From Saccharopolyspora phatthalungensis (lineage in GTDB: Bacteria > Actinomycetota > Actinomycetes > Mycobacteriales > Pseudonocardiaceae), in assembly GCF_014203395.1 (NCBI RefSeq), contig NZ_JACHIW010000002.1, forward strand, positions 1,550,001 through 1,614,000: a DNA stretch of 64,000 nucleotides, read 5' to 3'. The notes beneath the pieces were generated by a model. That model made no database searches, had not been told where the DNA came from, and saw only the letters and a list, made by a program, of their open reading frames with translations. Shown here one piece after another: positions 43,961 to 52,454 of this stretch; positions within the stretch are counted from its first letter, which is position 1, and each line of letters begins with the position of its first letter. The position numbers and the translations under genes were made by a program.

Positions 43961-44103
43961 CGCACTTGTGAGCACGCCGGGTCCGTCGGCCTCGGCGCCG
44001 CCCGCGGGCCGATCACATCGGTGCGAATCGTGCCCAAGACCGCGAATCCGACGCGCTGTTCCGTGTCGGACTCGCGGTCGTCGGCCGGATGGTAGGGATC
44101 CGG

Positions 44104-45063
44104 TCAGCCGATCTGCTTCAGAAGGGCCTTGGCGACTGCCATGCTCGAAGCGGGGTTTTGACCGGTGACGAGCCCCGGTTGCTCCCTGACGTGCTCGGAC
44201 CATGGGGCAGCGCAACGGTATTCGGCTCCGGCCGCGACAAGCGACTGCTCCAGCGTCCACGCCAGTTTCGCGGTGTTGCCCAGCAGGTCCTCTTCGGCGT
44301 CGGAGAACCCGGTGAGCACCTGCCCGGCAAACGGCCAGGTCGTGCCGGGAACGCCGTTGAGCGCCAGCAGAGCGGCGGCGCCGTGGCAGACCGTGGCGAT
44401 CGGAGCGTTCTTCTCGACCGCCGCGCCCAGCAGGGTCGCCACTGCGATGTGGTCGTGCAGCTGCGCCATCGGCGCATAGCCGCCGGGAACATACACACTA
44501 TCCACAGTGGACATTTCCAGCCCATCCGCGGCCCGCGGTGCCTTCAGCTCAGTGGCGTGTATGAGCACGGTCAGCTCGTCCACAAGCGCGCGTGCGGTGT
44601 CCCAGTCCGGCTTCGCCACCGCGGCGACGATCCCATCCGCGCGAGAGTTCATCAGCGACAGCACGTGATGGAAAAGGTGGTGGCCCAGTTTCCAGCGCCG
44701 GGCCGCCGTCCCGCTCTTTCCGTACGATTCCAGCGGTGCTGGTAACGGTGGTCCACTGTGGCCCGGGGCCGAGGTGCTGGCCAGCAGCAGCCGGCTGATC
44801 CCGGCCAGCAGGTCGGCGCGGTGGTTCTCGTGCAGACCCGCGTCGTGCAGGTCGTACACCACCATCCAGGCCACCCGCTGTGCGCCGCCCCACCAGACGG
44901 CCGGGTCTTCGCCGCGGTCGATACGGAAATAGTCGTCGTAGTGGCGGGAATCGGCGGTATCGAATTCACCGGTCGGCGCGCGACCGTCATTCCGTAATGC
45001 GATCGTACTTATCAGATCCGTACTGTGCTCAGTGTTCAATTCGAACTTCCCCCAAGTACTCAA
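44104..45063 (-). CDS. DJ-1/PfpI (Hsp31-like) domain protein with unusual N-terminal extension
   Basis: 319 aa. The C-terminal 150 residues are a DJ-1/PfpI domain: DSVYVPGGYAPMAQLHD, nucleophile elbow ATVCHGAAALL, VLTGFSDAEEDLLG and LVTGQNPASSMAVAKALL. These usually act as glyoxalase/deglycase or chaperone. The N-terminal 165 residues (GKFELNTEHSTDLISTIALR, RIDRGEDPAVWWGGAQRVAW) do not look like the normal DJ-1 beta-alpha start, and a decayed second copy of this N-terminal DNA lies immediately upstream. The only in-frame start is a TTG without SD, so the annotated N-terminus is doubtful; a fusion by rearrangement is likely. Confidence 0.65.
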   Translation of the reverse strand: MSTWGKFELNTEHSTDLISTIALRNDGRAPTGEFDTADSRHYDDYFRIDRGEDPAVWWGGAQRVAWMVVYDLHDAGLHENHRADLLAGISRLLLASTSAPGHSGPPLPAPLESYGKSGTAARRWKLGHHLFHHVLSLMNSRADGIVAAVAKPDWDTARALVDELTVLIHATELKAPRAADGLEMSTVDSVYVPGGYAPMAQLHDHIAVATLLGAAVEKNAPIATVCHGAAALLALNGVPGTTWPFAGQVLTGFSDAEEDLLGNTAKLAWTLEQSLVAAGAEYRCAAPWSEHVREQPGLVTGQNPASSMAVAKALLKQIG

Positions 45064-45148
45064 CGTGAAACACAGAGTCTATATCTTATTCCTACCCACC
45101 AAACCCGATATGCGACAACTACAGCCAAAAAGCACCAAAACCATGCCG
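44887..45148. repeat. Tandem duplication, copy A
   Basis: 262 bp overlapping the 5' end of the DJ-1 ORF; its right end resembles the 3' end of the EamA gene (cgacaactacagcc, gcaccaaaaccatgccg). It aligns with copy B at 45206-45457 at an offset of about 309-319 bp, with many substitutions and small indels, so the event is old. Confidence 0.75.
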
Positions 45149-45205
45149 TAGCAAGTCATGGTATAGGCAGTGGCCCAGTTTCCAGCATCCCGCCGCCCCA
45201 CCCAT

Positions 45206-45457
45206 GCCCCACCAAACGGCCAGGTCTTCACCACGACCGATGCGGACGGCGCCGTCAGAGTGGCCGGCGTCGAATTCACGTGTCAGCGCGCGACCGTCAT
45301 CCGGTAACGCGATCGTACGTATCAGATCCGCACTGTCCTTAGTGTTCAATTCGAACTTCCCCCAGTACCCAGCGTGGCACACAGAGCCTATGTCTTGTTT
45401 CGGCTACGCCACACCCGATTCGCGACAGCCACCGCCAAAAGCACCAAAGCTATGCCG
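45206..45457. repeat. Tandem duplication, copy B
   Basis: Second copy of 44887-45148. Its right end is the true 3' end of the EamA gene. Read leftward it encodes WGKFELNTKDSADLIRTIAL and RIGRGEDLAVWWG, a relic of the DJ-1 ORF N-terminus; further left, WKLGHCLYHDLLRHG repeats WKLGHHLFHHVL of that ORF, with the intervening part lost. Confidence 0.75.
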
Positions 45458-46314
45458 CTCACCTCAAGCGCTGACGGCACCTCCGCGAGAACGATCAGGC
45501 TGAGCAGGACGGCCGCCACCGGTTGGGTCAGCAGCAGCGCCGCGGTCTGGTTGGCGGGCAGGTGTGGTGACCCCGAGTTGACAAGAATCCACGCGAACAC
45601 CTGGCCCAACACCGCAAGCCCAATCATGGCCAGCCACGACGGCGGCGAGATCGACGCGAGGTGAATACCACTGCTCAACGGGGAGAGCGCCACGGACGTG
45701 GCGGCGGCGCTCGCGGTCGCTACGGCGAGCGGGGCCACGGTGTGCCCTGGTTCGGCTCGGGCCTGTTGGCGGGTCAGGTACAGATACAGCGCATAAGCGA
45801 CGCCGGCCATGACGCCGAAGACGGTGCCCAGCACGGCATGCGGTGCCGTGTTGCCCTTTTCCAGCACTCCGCTGATGAGGACGATCCCGAGGATCATCAC
45901 CGGGCAGGCCAAGACGAATCGACGTGTCGGGCGCTCGCGGTCGATCACCAGGCCCAGCAACGGAAGTACGAGCACCTGCACGTTGATCAGCACCGTGGCC
46001 GCTCCCGCACCGACATCGAAGATGCTGCGAGTCCACATCATGTAATCGGCGCCCAGTGCCGCACCGGCTACAACGGCCACCACGATCCCGCGGCGGGACA
46101 ACTGGCCGGCCCGTTGGCATTCGCGCCAAGCCAGAGGCGCAAGCACGAGGACCGCGATCGCACACCGCAGGAACGCCGATGTGGCTGGGTCCACGGCGGC
46201 GACCTTGACCAGCACCGCGGACGCGGAAAGACAACCCGCGCCACCGAGTACCAGCAAAACGGGTCCCCACCTGCCCGTTCCGTCGGCGGGCGGCGAGAAT
46301 CCGGCGATCGACAT
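45388..46314 (-). CDS. EamA/DMT-superfamily transporter
   Basis: 308 aa, ten TM helices arranged as two EamA repeats. Repeat 1 includes AFLRCAIAVLVLAPLAWREC and ALGADYMMWTRSIFDVGAGA; repeat 2 has GVMAGVAYALYLYLTRQQAR and GLAVLGQVFAWILVNSGSPH with NQTAALLLTQPVAAVLLSLI. Typical of exporters of amino acids or other metabolites. ATG 46314 is chosen from the domain start; no good SD, so perhaps leaderless. It is divergent from a LysR gene, its probable regulator. Its 3' end is part of the local duplication. Confidence 0.9.
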   Translation of the reverse strand: MSIAGFSPPADGTGRWGPVLLVLGGAGCLSASAVLVKVAAVDPATSAFLRCAIAVLVLAPLAWRECQRAGQLSRRGIVVAVVAGAALGADYMMWTRSIFDVGAGAATVLINVQVLVLPLLGLVIDRERPTRRFVLACPVMILGIVLISGVLEKGNTAPHAVLGTVFGVMAGVAYALYLYLTRQQARAEPGHTVAPLAVATASAAATSVALSPLSSGIHLASISPPSWLAMIGLAVLGQVFAWILVNSGSPHLPANQTAALLLTQPVAAVLLSLIVLAEVPSALEVSGIALVLLAVAVANRVWRSRNKT

Positions 46315-46408
46315 CTGCTGGTTTTTGACCGACACAACACTAGTTTGGACAGGTGATCCACGGCGAGTCCAGGTCGCGTGGGTACCGGGTACTGCTAAGC
46401 AGAAGTAC

Positions 46409-46978
46409 ATGAACAACTGGACTTGGCACCGTTTGCGCGTGTTCGACGCGGTCGCGCGCACCGGATCGGTCGTCGCGGCCGCCCGCAGCTTGCAGATGAC
46501 AGGGCCAGCTGTGTCGCAGCACCTGAGGCGGCTTGAGGCAGAGGTCGGCTCGGTACTGGTCGAGCGGGTGGGCCGGCGGCTGCGGCTGACCGACGCTGGC
46601 CACGTCCTCGCGGGGCACGCCCGGACCGTGACGCGGGTGGTGGAGCAGGCTGAAAGAGAATTGGCCGGCCACGGCGACGAGTTGCGCGGGACCGTGCGCA
46701 TCGGCGCGATCTCCTCCGCCATCAGGGGATTCCTGCTCGGTCGGCTTCGCGACTACGCGCACCGACATCCACAAGTTCGCATGTGCCTGCGTGACGGCGA
46801 GACCGTCGACCACCTGCGCGCACTACACGAGGACGGGCTGGACATGGTCGTCGCGGAGTCATGGCACGACCAGCCCTCGACCATCCCGCGCAGTGCGCAC
46901 GTCACTCGGTTGCACACCGAGCAAGCCCGACTCGTCCTCCCCGCGGACCACCGGTTGGCCGGGCGCGAGGCCTGGTGA
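46409..46978 (+). CDS. LysR-family regulator, C-terminally shortened
   Basis: Normal N-terminal wHTH: MNNWTWHRLRVFDAVARTGS, AARSLQMTGPAVSQHLRRLE and VERVGRRLRLTDAG. The effector domain starts (GTVRIGAISSAIRGFLLGRL) but the frame ends after 189 aa, about 100 short of the family norm, at REAW-TGA. The missing part is not found in the downstream frames; a DUF2188 gene lies convergently 9 nt beyond. Divergent from an EamA transporter, the classical LysR arrangement. It may be a truncated but DNA-binding protein or a pseudogene. Confidence 0.8.
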   Translation: MNNWTWHRLRVFDAVARTGSVVAAARSLQMTGPAVSQHLRRLEAEVGSVLVERVGRRLRLTDAGHVLAGHARTVTRVVEQAERELAGHGDELRGTVRIGAISSAIRGFLLGRLRDYAHRHPQVRMCLRDGETVDHLRALHEDGLDMVVAESWHDQPSTIPRSAHVTRLHTEQARLVLPADHRLAGREAW

Positions 46979-46987
46979 CTACTCAGC

Positions 46988-47200
46988 TCAAGTGCCGGGT
47001 TCCACCTTGCGCTTGTCGTTGACTTTGCCGTCAAGACCGTGGATGAGCACTTCGCCGCCGCCAGCACGCCGGACTTCGTACTCGGCGTCGGCGATAGCTC
47101 CGGCCTGGGTCGTGGTGCGAGACTCCGTGGCGCCCGTGCTCGACCCAATGACCTTCCAGCCGCCTCCGCCGTGGTCGGGTACCACATGACGCTCGGTCAC
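46988..47200 (-). CDS. DUF2188 domain protein
   Basis: 70 aa. ERHVVPDHGGGGWKVIG, TTTQAGAIADAEYEVRRAGG, then EVLIHGLDGKVNDKRKV fit the short DUF2188 family (HVVP..GGW...A....AI..A...........IH..DG.I..K). GTG 47200 follows GGAGG 5 nt upstream, which decides the start. Function unknown. Monocistronic; its stop faces the stop of the short LysR gene. The 290 bp upstream to the transaldolase hold only regulatory DNA. Confidence 0.8.
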   Translation of the reverse strand: MTERHVVPDHGGGGWKVIGSSTGATESRTTTQAGAIADAEYEVRRAGGGEVLIHGLDGKVNDKRKVEPGT

Positions 47201-47493
47201 GATGTCCTCCGCAAAAATCTCTGGGACGCTAATCTCTGGGACGCTGGAGGCGTACCCGGATGCGGTGCACCGAACACACGCCGCATCCGGATGAGTCGGT
47301 GGCTCCACGGATCGCTGCGGTGGCAAACATGGCCTTCGGTGCCCGCCAGTCATCGACGGGCGACACACAAGCCTCATCAGCAACAAACGTAGCTCAGACC
47401 CCAGTACGCTCCTCCGCTGGTAGCGATAGCGGGTCAGGTGTCTTCTGCCGATCTTCCGGGTAGCACGCTGTTATGAGTCCTACAGGAGATGGC

Positions 47494-48597
47494 GTGAATA
47501 CACCGCTGCAGACGTTGGCAAACCATGGACAGAGCGCCTGGGTGGACTACTTGTCCCGGCCTTTCGTCCGCGACGGCGACCTAAGTCGCCTCGTTGAGCA
47601 AGGGTTGGCCGGGGTGACCTCCAATCCGACAATCTTCCACGGCGCTATCGCGGAAGGCGGCCGCTACGACGAGCAGCTGCGCGACGTGCTAGCCACCGAA
47701 ACCGACCCCAAGGAGGTTTTCTACGTCCTCGCACGTGAGGACATCCGGTCCGCGTGTGACGTGCTCCGCCCGCTCTTCGACCGCAGCGAGGACAGACGAG
47801 ACGGATGGGTCTCCTTGGAAGTCGACCCCACGCTGGCGAACGACACGCAAGCCACCATCGCCGAGGCCGCGCGCCTGCACCGCATGATCGATCGGCCGAA
47901 TCTGTTCGTGAAGATCCCCGGTACCCAGGCCGGCCTGCCAGCGATCGAGGAATCCATCGCCAGCGGAATTCCGGTTAATGTGACGCTGCTGTTCTCCCTG
48001 CAGCGGCACCGCGCCGCCGCCGAGGCATACCTGCGGGGATTGCGGCGACTCCGCGACGGCGGCGGAGAACCGCGGTCTGTCGCCTCCGTGGCCTCGTACT
48101 TCGTATCGCGAGTGGATACCGAAGCCGACCGCCGGCTCGACACCATCGGTGGGCATGACGAGCTCAAGGGCACGCTCGCGATCGCGAACGCCAAGCTCGC
48201 TTACCAGACCTACAAGGAGTTGTTCGCAGGCGAAGAGTGGGAGGAACTCGCTGCCGCAGGCGCGGTTGCGCAGCGCTGTCTTTGGGCCTCCACCTCAGTG
48301 AAGAACCCGCAGTACCGCGACGTTCGTTACGTCGAGGAGCTGATCGGCCCCCAGACGGTGAACACCATGACGAGGGAGACACTGCAGAGCTTTCTGGACC
48401 ACGGCCAGGTCGCGGACACTCTGGAGCGTGATGTGGATGAGGCCCGCCGCATTTTTGACCGGTTCGCCGCGGCTGGTGTCGACTACGACGACGTGACCGC
48501 AGTGCTGGAACGTGAGGGAGTAGACAAATTCGCCGCGTCCTTCCGGAAGTTGTTCGACAAGATCACGCACAAGCGCGATGAACTGATACGGCTGTAG
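47494..48597 (+). CDS. tal: Transaldolase
   Basis: Pentose phosphate pathway enzyme that transfers a dihydroxyacetone unit between sugar phosphates. 367 aa, the longer actinobacterial type. Signatures: GLAGVTSNPTIFHGAIAEGG; VSLEVDPTLANDTQATIAEA; Schiff-base Lys in RPNLFVKIPGTQAGLPAIEE; VNVTLLFSLQRHRAAAEAYL; and RCLWASTSVKNPQYRDVRYV. GTG 47494 with GGAG 5 nt upstream is preferred to ATG 47473. It stands apart from tkt/zwf genes, so it is probably a second copy rather than the main pentose-cluster gene (inference). Confidence 0.93.
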   Translation: MNTPLQTLANHGQSAWVDYLSRPFVRDGDLSRLVEQGLAGVTSNPTIFHGAIAEGGRYDEQLRDVLATETDPKEVFYVLAREDIRSACDVLRPLFDRSEDRRDGWVSLEVDPTLANDTQATIAEAARLHRMIDRPNLFVKIPGTQAGLPAIEESIASGIPVNVTLLFSLQRHRAAAEAYLRGLRRLRDGGGEPRSVASVASYFVSRVDTEADRRLDTIGGHDELKGTLAIANAKLAYQTYKELFAGEEWEELAAAGAVAQRCLWASTSVKNPQYRDVRYVEELIGPQTVNTMTRETLQSFLDHGQVADTLERDVDEARRIFDRFAAAGVDYDDVTAVLEREGVDKFAASFRKLFDKITHKRDELIRL

Positions 48598-48659
48598 ACG
48601 CTGACCGAGGTAATCGGTACCGCAAGCAGGTAGGCTGCAGCCAGTGCTCAGGAGCAGCG

Positions 48660-49331
48660 ATGGCACCCGAATCAACGGCTGAACCGTTCGTTCCTGCTCG
48701 CGGAGGCTTGAACGCTCTCCAGCGGGCGGCCCAGGGCTGCCACGGGTGCGGCCTCTACAAGGACGCGACCCAGACCGTGTTCGGTGCGGGGCCGTGCCCG
48801 GCGCCGCTGATGTTCATCGGTGAGCAACCCGGAGACCGCGAGGACCAGGAGGGCGAGCCCTTCGTCGGCCCCGCGGGCGGCGTGCTCGACCGCGTGCTCC
48901 ACGATGCCGGGATCCCGCGTGACGAGGCGTACCTGACCAATGCGGTGAAACATTTCAAATTCGTATTGCCGGAACGAGGAAAGCGGCGTATCCACAAGAA
49001 GCCGAGCGACGCGGAAGTGCGCGCCTGCCGACCGTGGCTGACGGCCGAACTCCGCATAGTGCGGCCCGAAATCGTGGTCTGCCTCGGGGCAACGGCAGCG
49101 AAGGCCTTGCTGGGCAACAGCTTCCGCATCACCAAGAGTCGCGGCATCGTCCTCGACTTCCCGGAAATCGCCGAACTCGGACGGCAGCGGCCTCGTTCGG
49201 TGCTGGCCACAACGCACCCCTCTGCGGTGGTGCGGGCCCCAGACCGGCACGCGGCCTACCAAGGGTTGCTCGCCGACATCGAGGTCGTGGCGGAACTCCT
49301 GAACAGCCGAGGACCACGAGCAAAGCGGTAG
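48660..49331 (+). CDS. udgX: UdgX-type uracil-DNA glycosylase/cross-linker
   Basis: 223 aa. Family 4-like UDG fold with a 4Fe-4S cluster (Cys in CHGCGLYK, RACRP and VVCLGA). Motif GEQPGDREDQEGEPFVGPAG (54-73) and the end motif THPSAVVR (185-192) are present. The diagnostic UdgX R-loop KRRIHKKP (108-115) contains the His that forms a covalent bond to the abasic site in known UdgX. GGAG at 48651-48654 precedes ATG by 5 nt. A DNA-repair enzyme acting on uracil, monocistronic. Confidence 0.92.
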   Translation: MAPESTAEPFVPARGGLNALQRAAQGCHGCGLYKDATQTVFGAGPCPAPLMFIGEQPGDREDQEGEPFVGPAGGVLDRVLHDAGIPRDEAYLTNAVKHFKFVLPERGKRRIHKKPSDAEVRACRPWLTAELRIVRPEIVVCLGATAAKALLGNSFRITKSRGIVLDFPEIAELGRQRPRSVLATTHPSAVVRAPDRHAAYQGLLADIEVVAELLNSRGPRAKR

Positions 49332-49360
49332 CGCGCACGGCGCGAGGCCCCGGAAAAGGC

Positions 49361-49504
49361 TCAGTCCGACGACAGCGCGTCCAACGGCTTGCCGACCTCC
49401 CTGTGCGGAAGCGGCTTTGCTACGTCGGAGAGGCTGGCAATGCCGACGAGTTGGTCGCCGTCGACGGGCATACGGGCTTGTGTCAGCTCATCGGCCGCAG
49501 GACA
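49361..49504 (-). pseudogene. CBS-domain protein, C-terminal remnant
   Basis: Minus strand reads DELTQARMPVDGDQLVGIAS then LSDVAKPLPHREVGKPLDAL and a stop. This is the end of a CBS domain (MPVVDGDRLVGIVSLGDLA). No N-terminal part or start is found before the aconitase gene on the other strand. Confidence 0.5.
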
Positions 49505-49583
49505 TGTGCGAAGGAAACGTTTTGCAGATCGACACGCCGGGTAGCACGTGGTGGTGCGCGGCCATGCCAGGAGGGAGATGTTG

Positions 49584-51521
49584 ATGGCTCGCAACCTCGC
49601 CCACAAGCTCATTGCCTCCCACCTGGTCGACGGCGATCTATCGCCCGGTTCGAACGTGGCGATCGCCATCGACCAGACGTTGACGCAGGACGCCACCGGC
49701 ACGCTGGTCATGCAAGAACTCGAAGCACTCGGGCTGACGAGTGCCCGCACCGAGACCAGCGTGCAATACGTGGACCACAACCTGCTGCAGACGGACGAGA
49801 AGAACGCCGAGGACCACGACTTCCTCCGTTCGGCCAGCCAGCGCTACGGCCTCTGGTTTTCCAAGCCAGGCAACGGAGTCTCGCACCCCACCCACATGCA
49901 GCGTTTCGGTACGCCGGGCAAGACCATGGTCGGCTCCGACTCGCACACCTGCGCCGCCGGCTCGTTGGGAATGCTCGCCGTCGGCGTCGGGGGCCTGGAA
50001 GTGGCGCTAGCGATCGCCGGCCAGCCGTTGCGGATCCGGATGCCCGAGATCTGGGGGGTGCGCCTGACCGGGGAGCTGCCGCCATGGGTCTCGGCGAAGG
50101 ACGTGATCCTGGAAATGCTGCGCCAGCACGGGGTCGCTGGCGGGGTCAACCGCATCATCGAGTACTACGGACCCGGGCTGGCCGGGCTCTCCGCGATGGA
50201 CCGGCATGTCATTGCCAACATGGGCGCCGAGCTCGGCGCGACCACCACGGTTTTCCCCGCCGACGCCGAGGTCCGCGACTTCCTGCGCGCCGAAGGCCGC
50301 GAGGACGACTTCACGCCCTTGTCCGCCGACACCGACGCGTCCTATGACGTCGAAGACCACATCAACCTCAGCGAGCTGGAACCGCTGATCGCCCGCCCTT
50401 CGGCGCCGGACAACGTGGTTCCGGTACGCGAAGTCGCCGGGACCGATGTCAGCCAGGTCGTCATTGGCTCGTCGGCCAACCCTGGTCTGCGAGATTTCGC
50501 CATCGCCGCCGCAATCGTCCGCGGCCGCCAGACGGACCCTTCGGTCAGCTTCGACATCAACCCCAGCTCCCGGGAAATCCTCGAAGACCTGACCCGCATG
50601 GGCGCCACATTCGACCTGATCGCGGCCGGCGCGCGCATCCACCAGTCCGGCTGCATGGGGTGTATCGGCATGGGGCAGGCGCCCGCGGTGGGCAAGAACT
50701 CGCTGCGCACTTTTCCGCGGAACTTCCCGGGCCGCTCAGGTACGCCTGAGGATTCAGTGTGGCTGTGCTCCCCCGAGACAGCAGCGGCCTCGGCGCTCGC
50801 CGGCGTGATCACGGACCCGCGCGACCTCGACCGGGATCCCCCGGAGCTCGCGCTGCCGGAGAAGGCTTCGGTCAACACCGCAATGCTCGTCCCCCCTCTC
50901 CCGGCGCAACAGGCGGAGACGCTGGAACTGATCAAGGGACCTAACATCTCTGCCCTGCCGGACTTCCCGCCACTGCCCGACAGGTTGGCGGCACCGGTCC
51001 TGCTCAAGACGGGAGACAACGTCTCGACCGACGAGATCTCCCCGGCCGGTGCCAGCGCTTTGCCGCTGCGCTCGAACATCCCGGCGCTGGCCGAGTTCAC
51101 CTTCACGCGGATCGACGCCGACTACCCTCGCCGCGCCCGGGGCCACCCCGGCGGCCATGTCGTGATCGGCGGGCAGAACTACGGCCAGGGTTCGTCGCGC
51201 GAGCACGCCGCGATCACGCCCCGCTACCTCGGTCTGCGAGTCGTGATCGCGAAGTCCTTCGCGCGAATCCACTGGCAGAACCTCGCCAACTTCGGCATCG
51301 TGCCGCTGGAGTTCTGCGACCCCGACGACTACGCGGGCATCGGAGTCGACGACTCCCTCCTCTTCGACGACCTGCCCGACGCACTGTCGGCCGGTAACGA
51401 ACTCGACGTGCGCAACACCACCCGCAACCGGTCCATCCGAGTGCGGCACCGACTCTCACCGCGCCAGCTCGATGCTGTGCTGGCAGGCGGCGTGATCCCG
51501 CTGCTTGCCTCTCGCGCCTGA
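49584..51521 (+). CDS. acn: Aconitate hydratase (single-chain, about 645 aa)
   Basis: 4Fe-4S dehydratase converting citrate to isocitrate or acting on a related substrate. Cluster ligands are visible in VGSDSHTCAAGSLGMLAVG and HQSGCMGCIGMGQAPA. The swivel domain has GDNVSTDEISPAGASALPLR and the substrate-binding GGQNYGQGSSREHAAITPRY. The length (about 645) is that of the mitochondrial/AcnX-like bacterial type rather than the 900-aa AcnA. AGGAGGG at 49569-49575 is 8 nt before ATG 49584; ATG 49578 is too close. The last 540 bp of the locus are duplicated 3.3 kb downstream. Confidence 0.92.
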   Translation: MARNLAHKLIASHLVDGDLSPGSNVAIAIDQTLTQDATGTLVMQELEALGLTSARTETSVQYVDHNLLQTDEKNAEDHDFLRSASQRYGLWFSKPGNGVSHPTHMQRFGTPGKTMVGSDSHTCAAGSLGMLAVGVGGLEVALAIAGQPLRIRMPEIWGVRLTGELPPWVSAKDVILEMLRQHGVAGGVNRIIEYYGPGLAGLSAMDRHVIANMGAELGATTTVFPADAEVRDFLRAEGREDDFTPLSADTDASYDVEDHINLSELEPLIARPSAPDNVVPVREVAGTDVSQVVIGSSANPGLRDFAIAAAIVRGRQTDPSVSFDINPSSREILEDLTRMGATFDLIAAGARIHQSGCMGCIGMGQAPAVGKNSLRTFPRNFPGRSGTPEDSVWLCSPETAAASALAGVITDPRDLDRDPPELALPEKASVNTAMLVPPLPAQQAETLELIKGPNISALPDFPPLPDRLAAPVLLKTGDNVSTDEISPAGASALPLRSNIPALAEFTFTRIDADYPRRARGHPGGHVVIGGQNYGQGSSREHAAITPRYLGLRVVIAKSFARIHWQNLANFGIVPLEFCDPDDYAGIGVDDSLLFDDLPDALSAGNELDVRNTTRNRSIRVRHRLSPRQLDAVLAGGVIPLLASRA

Positions 51522-51572
51522 ATCCGTTGGACCATCGCGAAATCGGCGGTCCTGGTGCGGAGCTGGCGGCGA
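51033..51572 (+). repeat. Aconitase 3'-end repeat, left (intact) copy
   Basis: 540 bp from the codons for DEISPAG through 51 bp beyond the stop. Matches 54302-54768 almost base for base, apart from a 73-bp deletion in the right copy. Together the copies bracket the low-G+C segment. Confidence 0.9.
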
Positions 51573-51664
51573 TTTCGCACGAAATGGGCTATGAAGCAGT
51601 GGCCGATCTCGCGGCCCCTGCCGACTAATGGTCTTGATCAAAACAGGGCATCGCTGCATCTGGG

Positions 51665-52057
51665 TCAAGCCCTGCGGCGAGCTCTCGCTTTGCGCCGAGC
51701 TCTCGCTAGCCTTTGATATTCACGTTGCGCCGCAGCGCAGTCATCGCAGCGGCATCCATAGTATTTGTAGGTGCTCGCTCTTCCGTGCTTATCTTTAGGT
51801 GCAGGCTTGAGGCGGAGCTTTGCTTTCTGCTCTCTTTCGTAATCTCGTCGGGCCTTTGAACAGAGAGAACAACGACAACCGTGGGTGTACCCGGTGACGG
51901 TTCCATGCTTATCATTCGGCAAAGGAGTTCGGCGCTTCTTTTGCCGCCAAGCTCGGCTATACTCTGCCATCCTTGCACTGCATTCAGTGCATCTACAACC
52001 ATACTTTTTATACGTCGCTTGTGATCCGTGCTTCACGCCGTCAACCCGATCGGTCAT
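51665..52057 (-). CDS. Phage-type protein with three zinc-knuckle-like repeats
   Basis: 130 aa. Three tandem units of about 37 residues each carry KHG-x-x-x-x-Y-x-x-x-G-C-R-C-x-x-C: KHGSQATYKKYGCRCTEC, KHGTVTGYTHGCRCSLC, KHGRASTYKYYGCRCDDC, each followed by a basic helix (REYQRLARARRK). Such C-x-C-x-x-C repeat proteins occur in actinophages; likely Zn-binding and DNA-associated. ATG 52057 is taken as start; the frame extends upstream into hairpin DNA, which argues against longer forms. Confidence 0.65.
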   Translation of the reverse strand: MTDRVDGVKHGSQATYKKYGCRCTECSARMAEYSRAWRQKKRRTPLPNDKHGTVTGYTHGCRCSLCSKARRDYEREQKAKLRLKPAPKDKHGRASTYKYYGCRCDDCAAAQREYQRLARARRKARARRRA

Positions 52058-52097
52058 TACTTTGGCTATTTCTCCAAGCCTCTCGATTGAATTGGAA

Positions 52098-52141
52098 GCG
52101 GCCGGTTGACGCCAGGAGAGGGAAGGACGCCAACCGGCCGC
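52098..52141 (-). terminator. Strong hairpin
   Basis: 11-bp perfect stem GCGGCCGGTTG / CAACCGGCCGC, loop 22 nt. Lies between two minus-strand genes and ends the upstream one. Confidence 0.6.
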
Positions 52142-52145
52142 GAAC

Positions 52146-52195
52146 GGGCCGATGCCGGGTCGGGGGGCACTGTATCTCGTGCCCGGCACCGGCCC
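52146..52195 (-). terminator. Second adjacent hairpin
   Basis: 14-bp stem GGGCCGATGCCGGG / CCCGGCACCGGCCC with one mismatch, 4 nt before the stop codon of the next minus-strand gene. Confidence 0.6.
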
Positions 52196-52199
52196 GCGT

Positions 52200-52454
52200 C
52201 TAGAGCCGCTCCAATCCGCGTTGGATACGGCGGAGGAGCCGCCAGCCACGGGAACGCTCTTTCAGGCTCACTTTGACTTTCCTAGCGTCGCAGTAGCAGT
52301 AAGAGCAGGCGCAATGCCACCGTGTGAGAACTGCGGCGAACGTCTCGGCTTGCACGGCTGACCAGCTATGCCAATTTACCAGGCAGTCAGCACACCGAAC
52401 GGGTGTGAACGTGGTGGTGATTTCTGTGATGGAGAGGGGCGACCCGGTGTTCAT
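52200..52454 (-). CDS. Small Cys-rich hypothetical protein (84 aa)
   Basis: ATG 52454 has GGGAGG 6 nt upstream. MNTGSPLSITEITTTFTPVR is followed by CADCLVNW and CACSYCYCDARK, a probable zinc-binding site with two C-x-x-C/C-x-C groups, and a basic helical tail. Typical of short phage genes. It overlaps the next gene by 68 nt in another frame. Confidence 0.6.
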   Translation of the reverse strand: MNTGSPLSITEITTTFTPVRCADCLVNWHSWSAVQAETFAAVLTRWHCACSYCYCDARKVKVSLKERSRGWRLLRRIQRGLERL

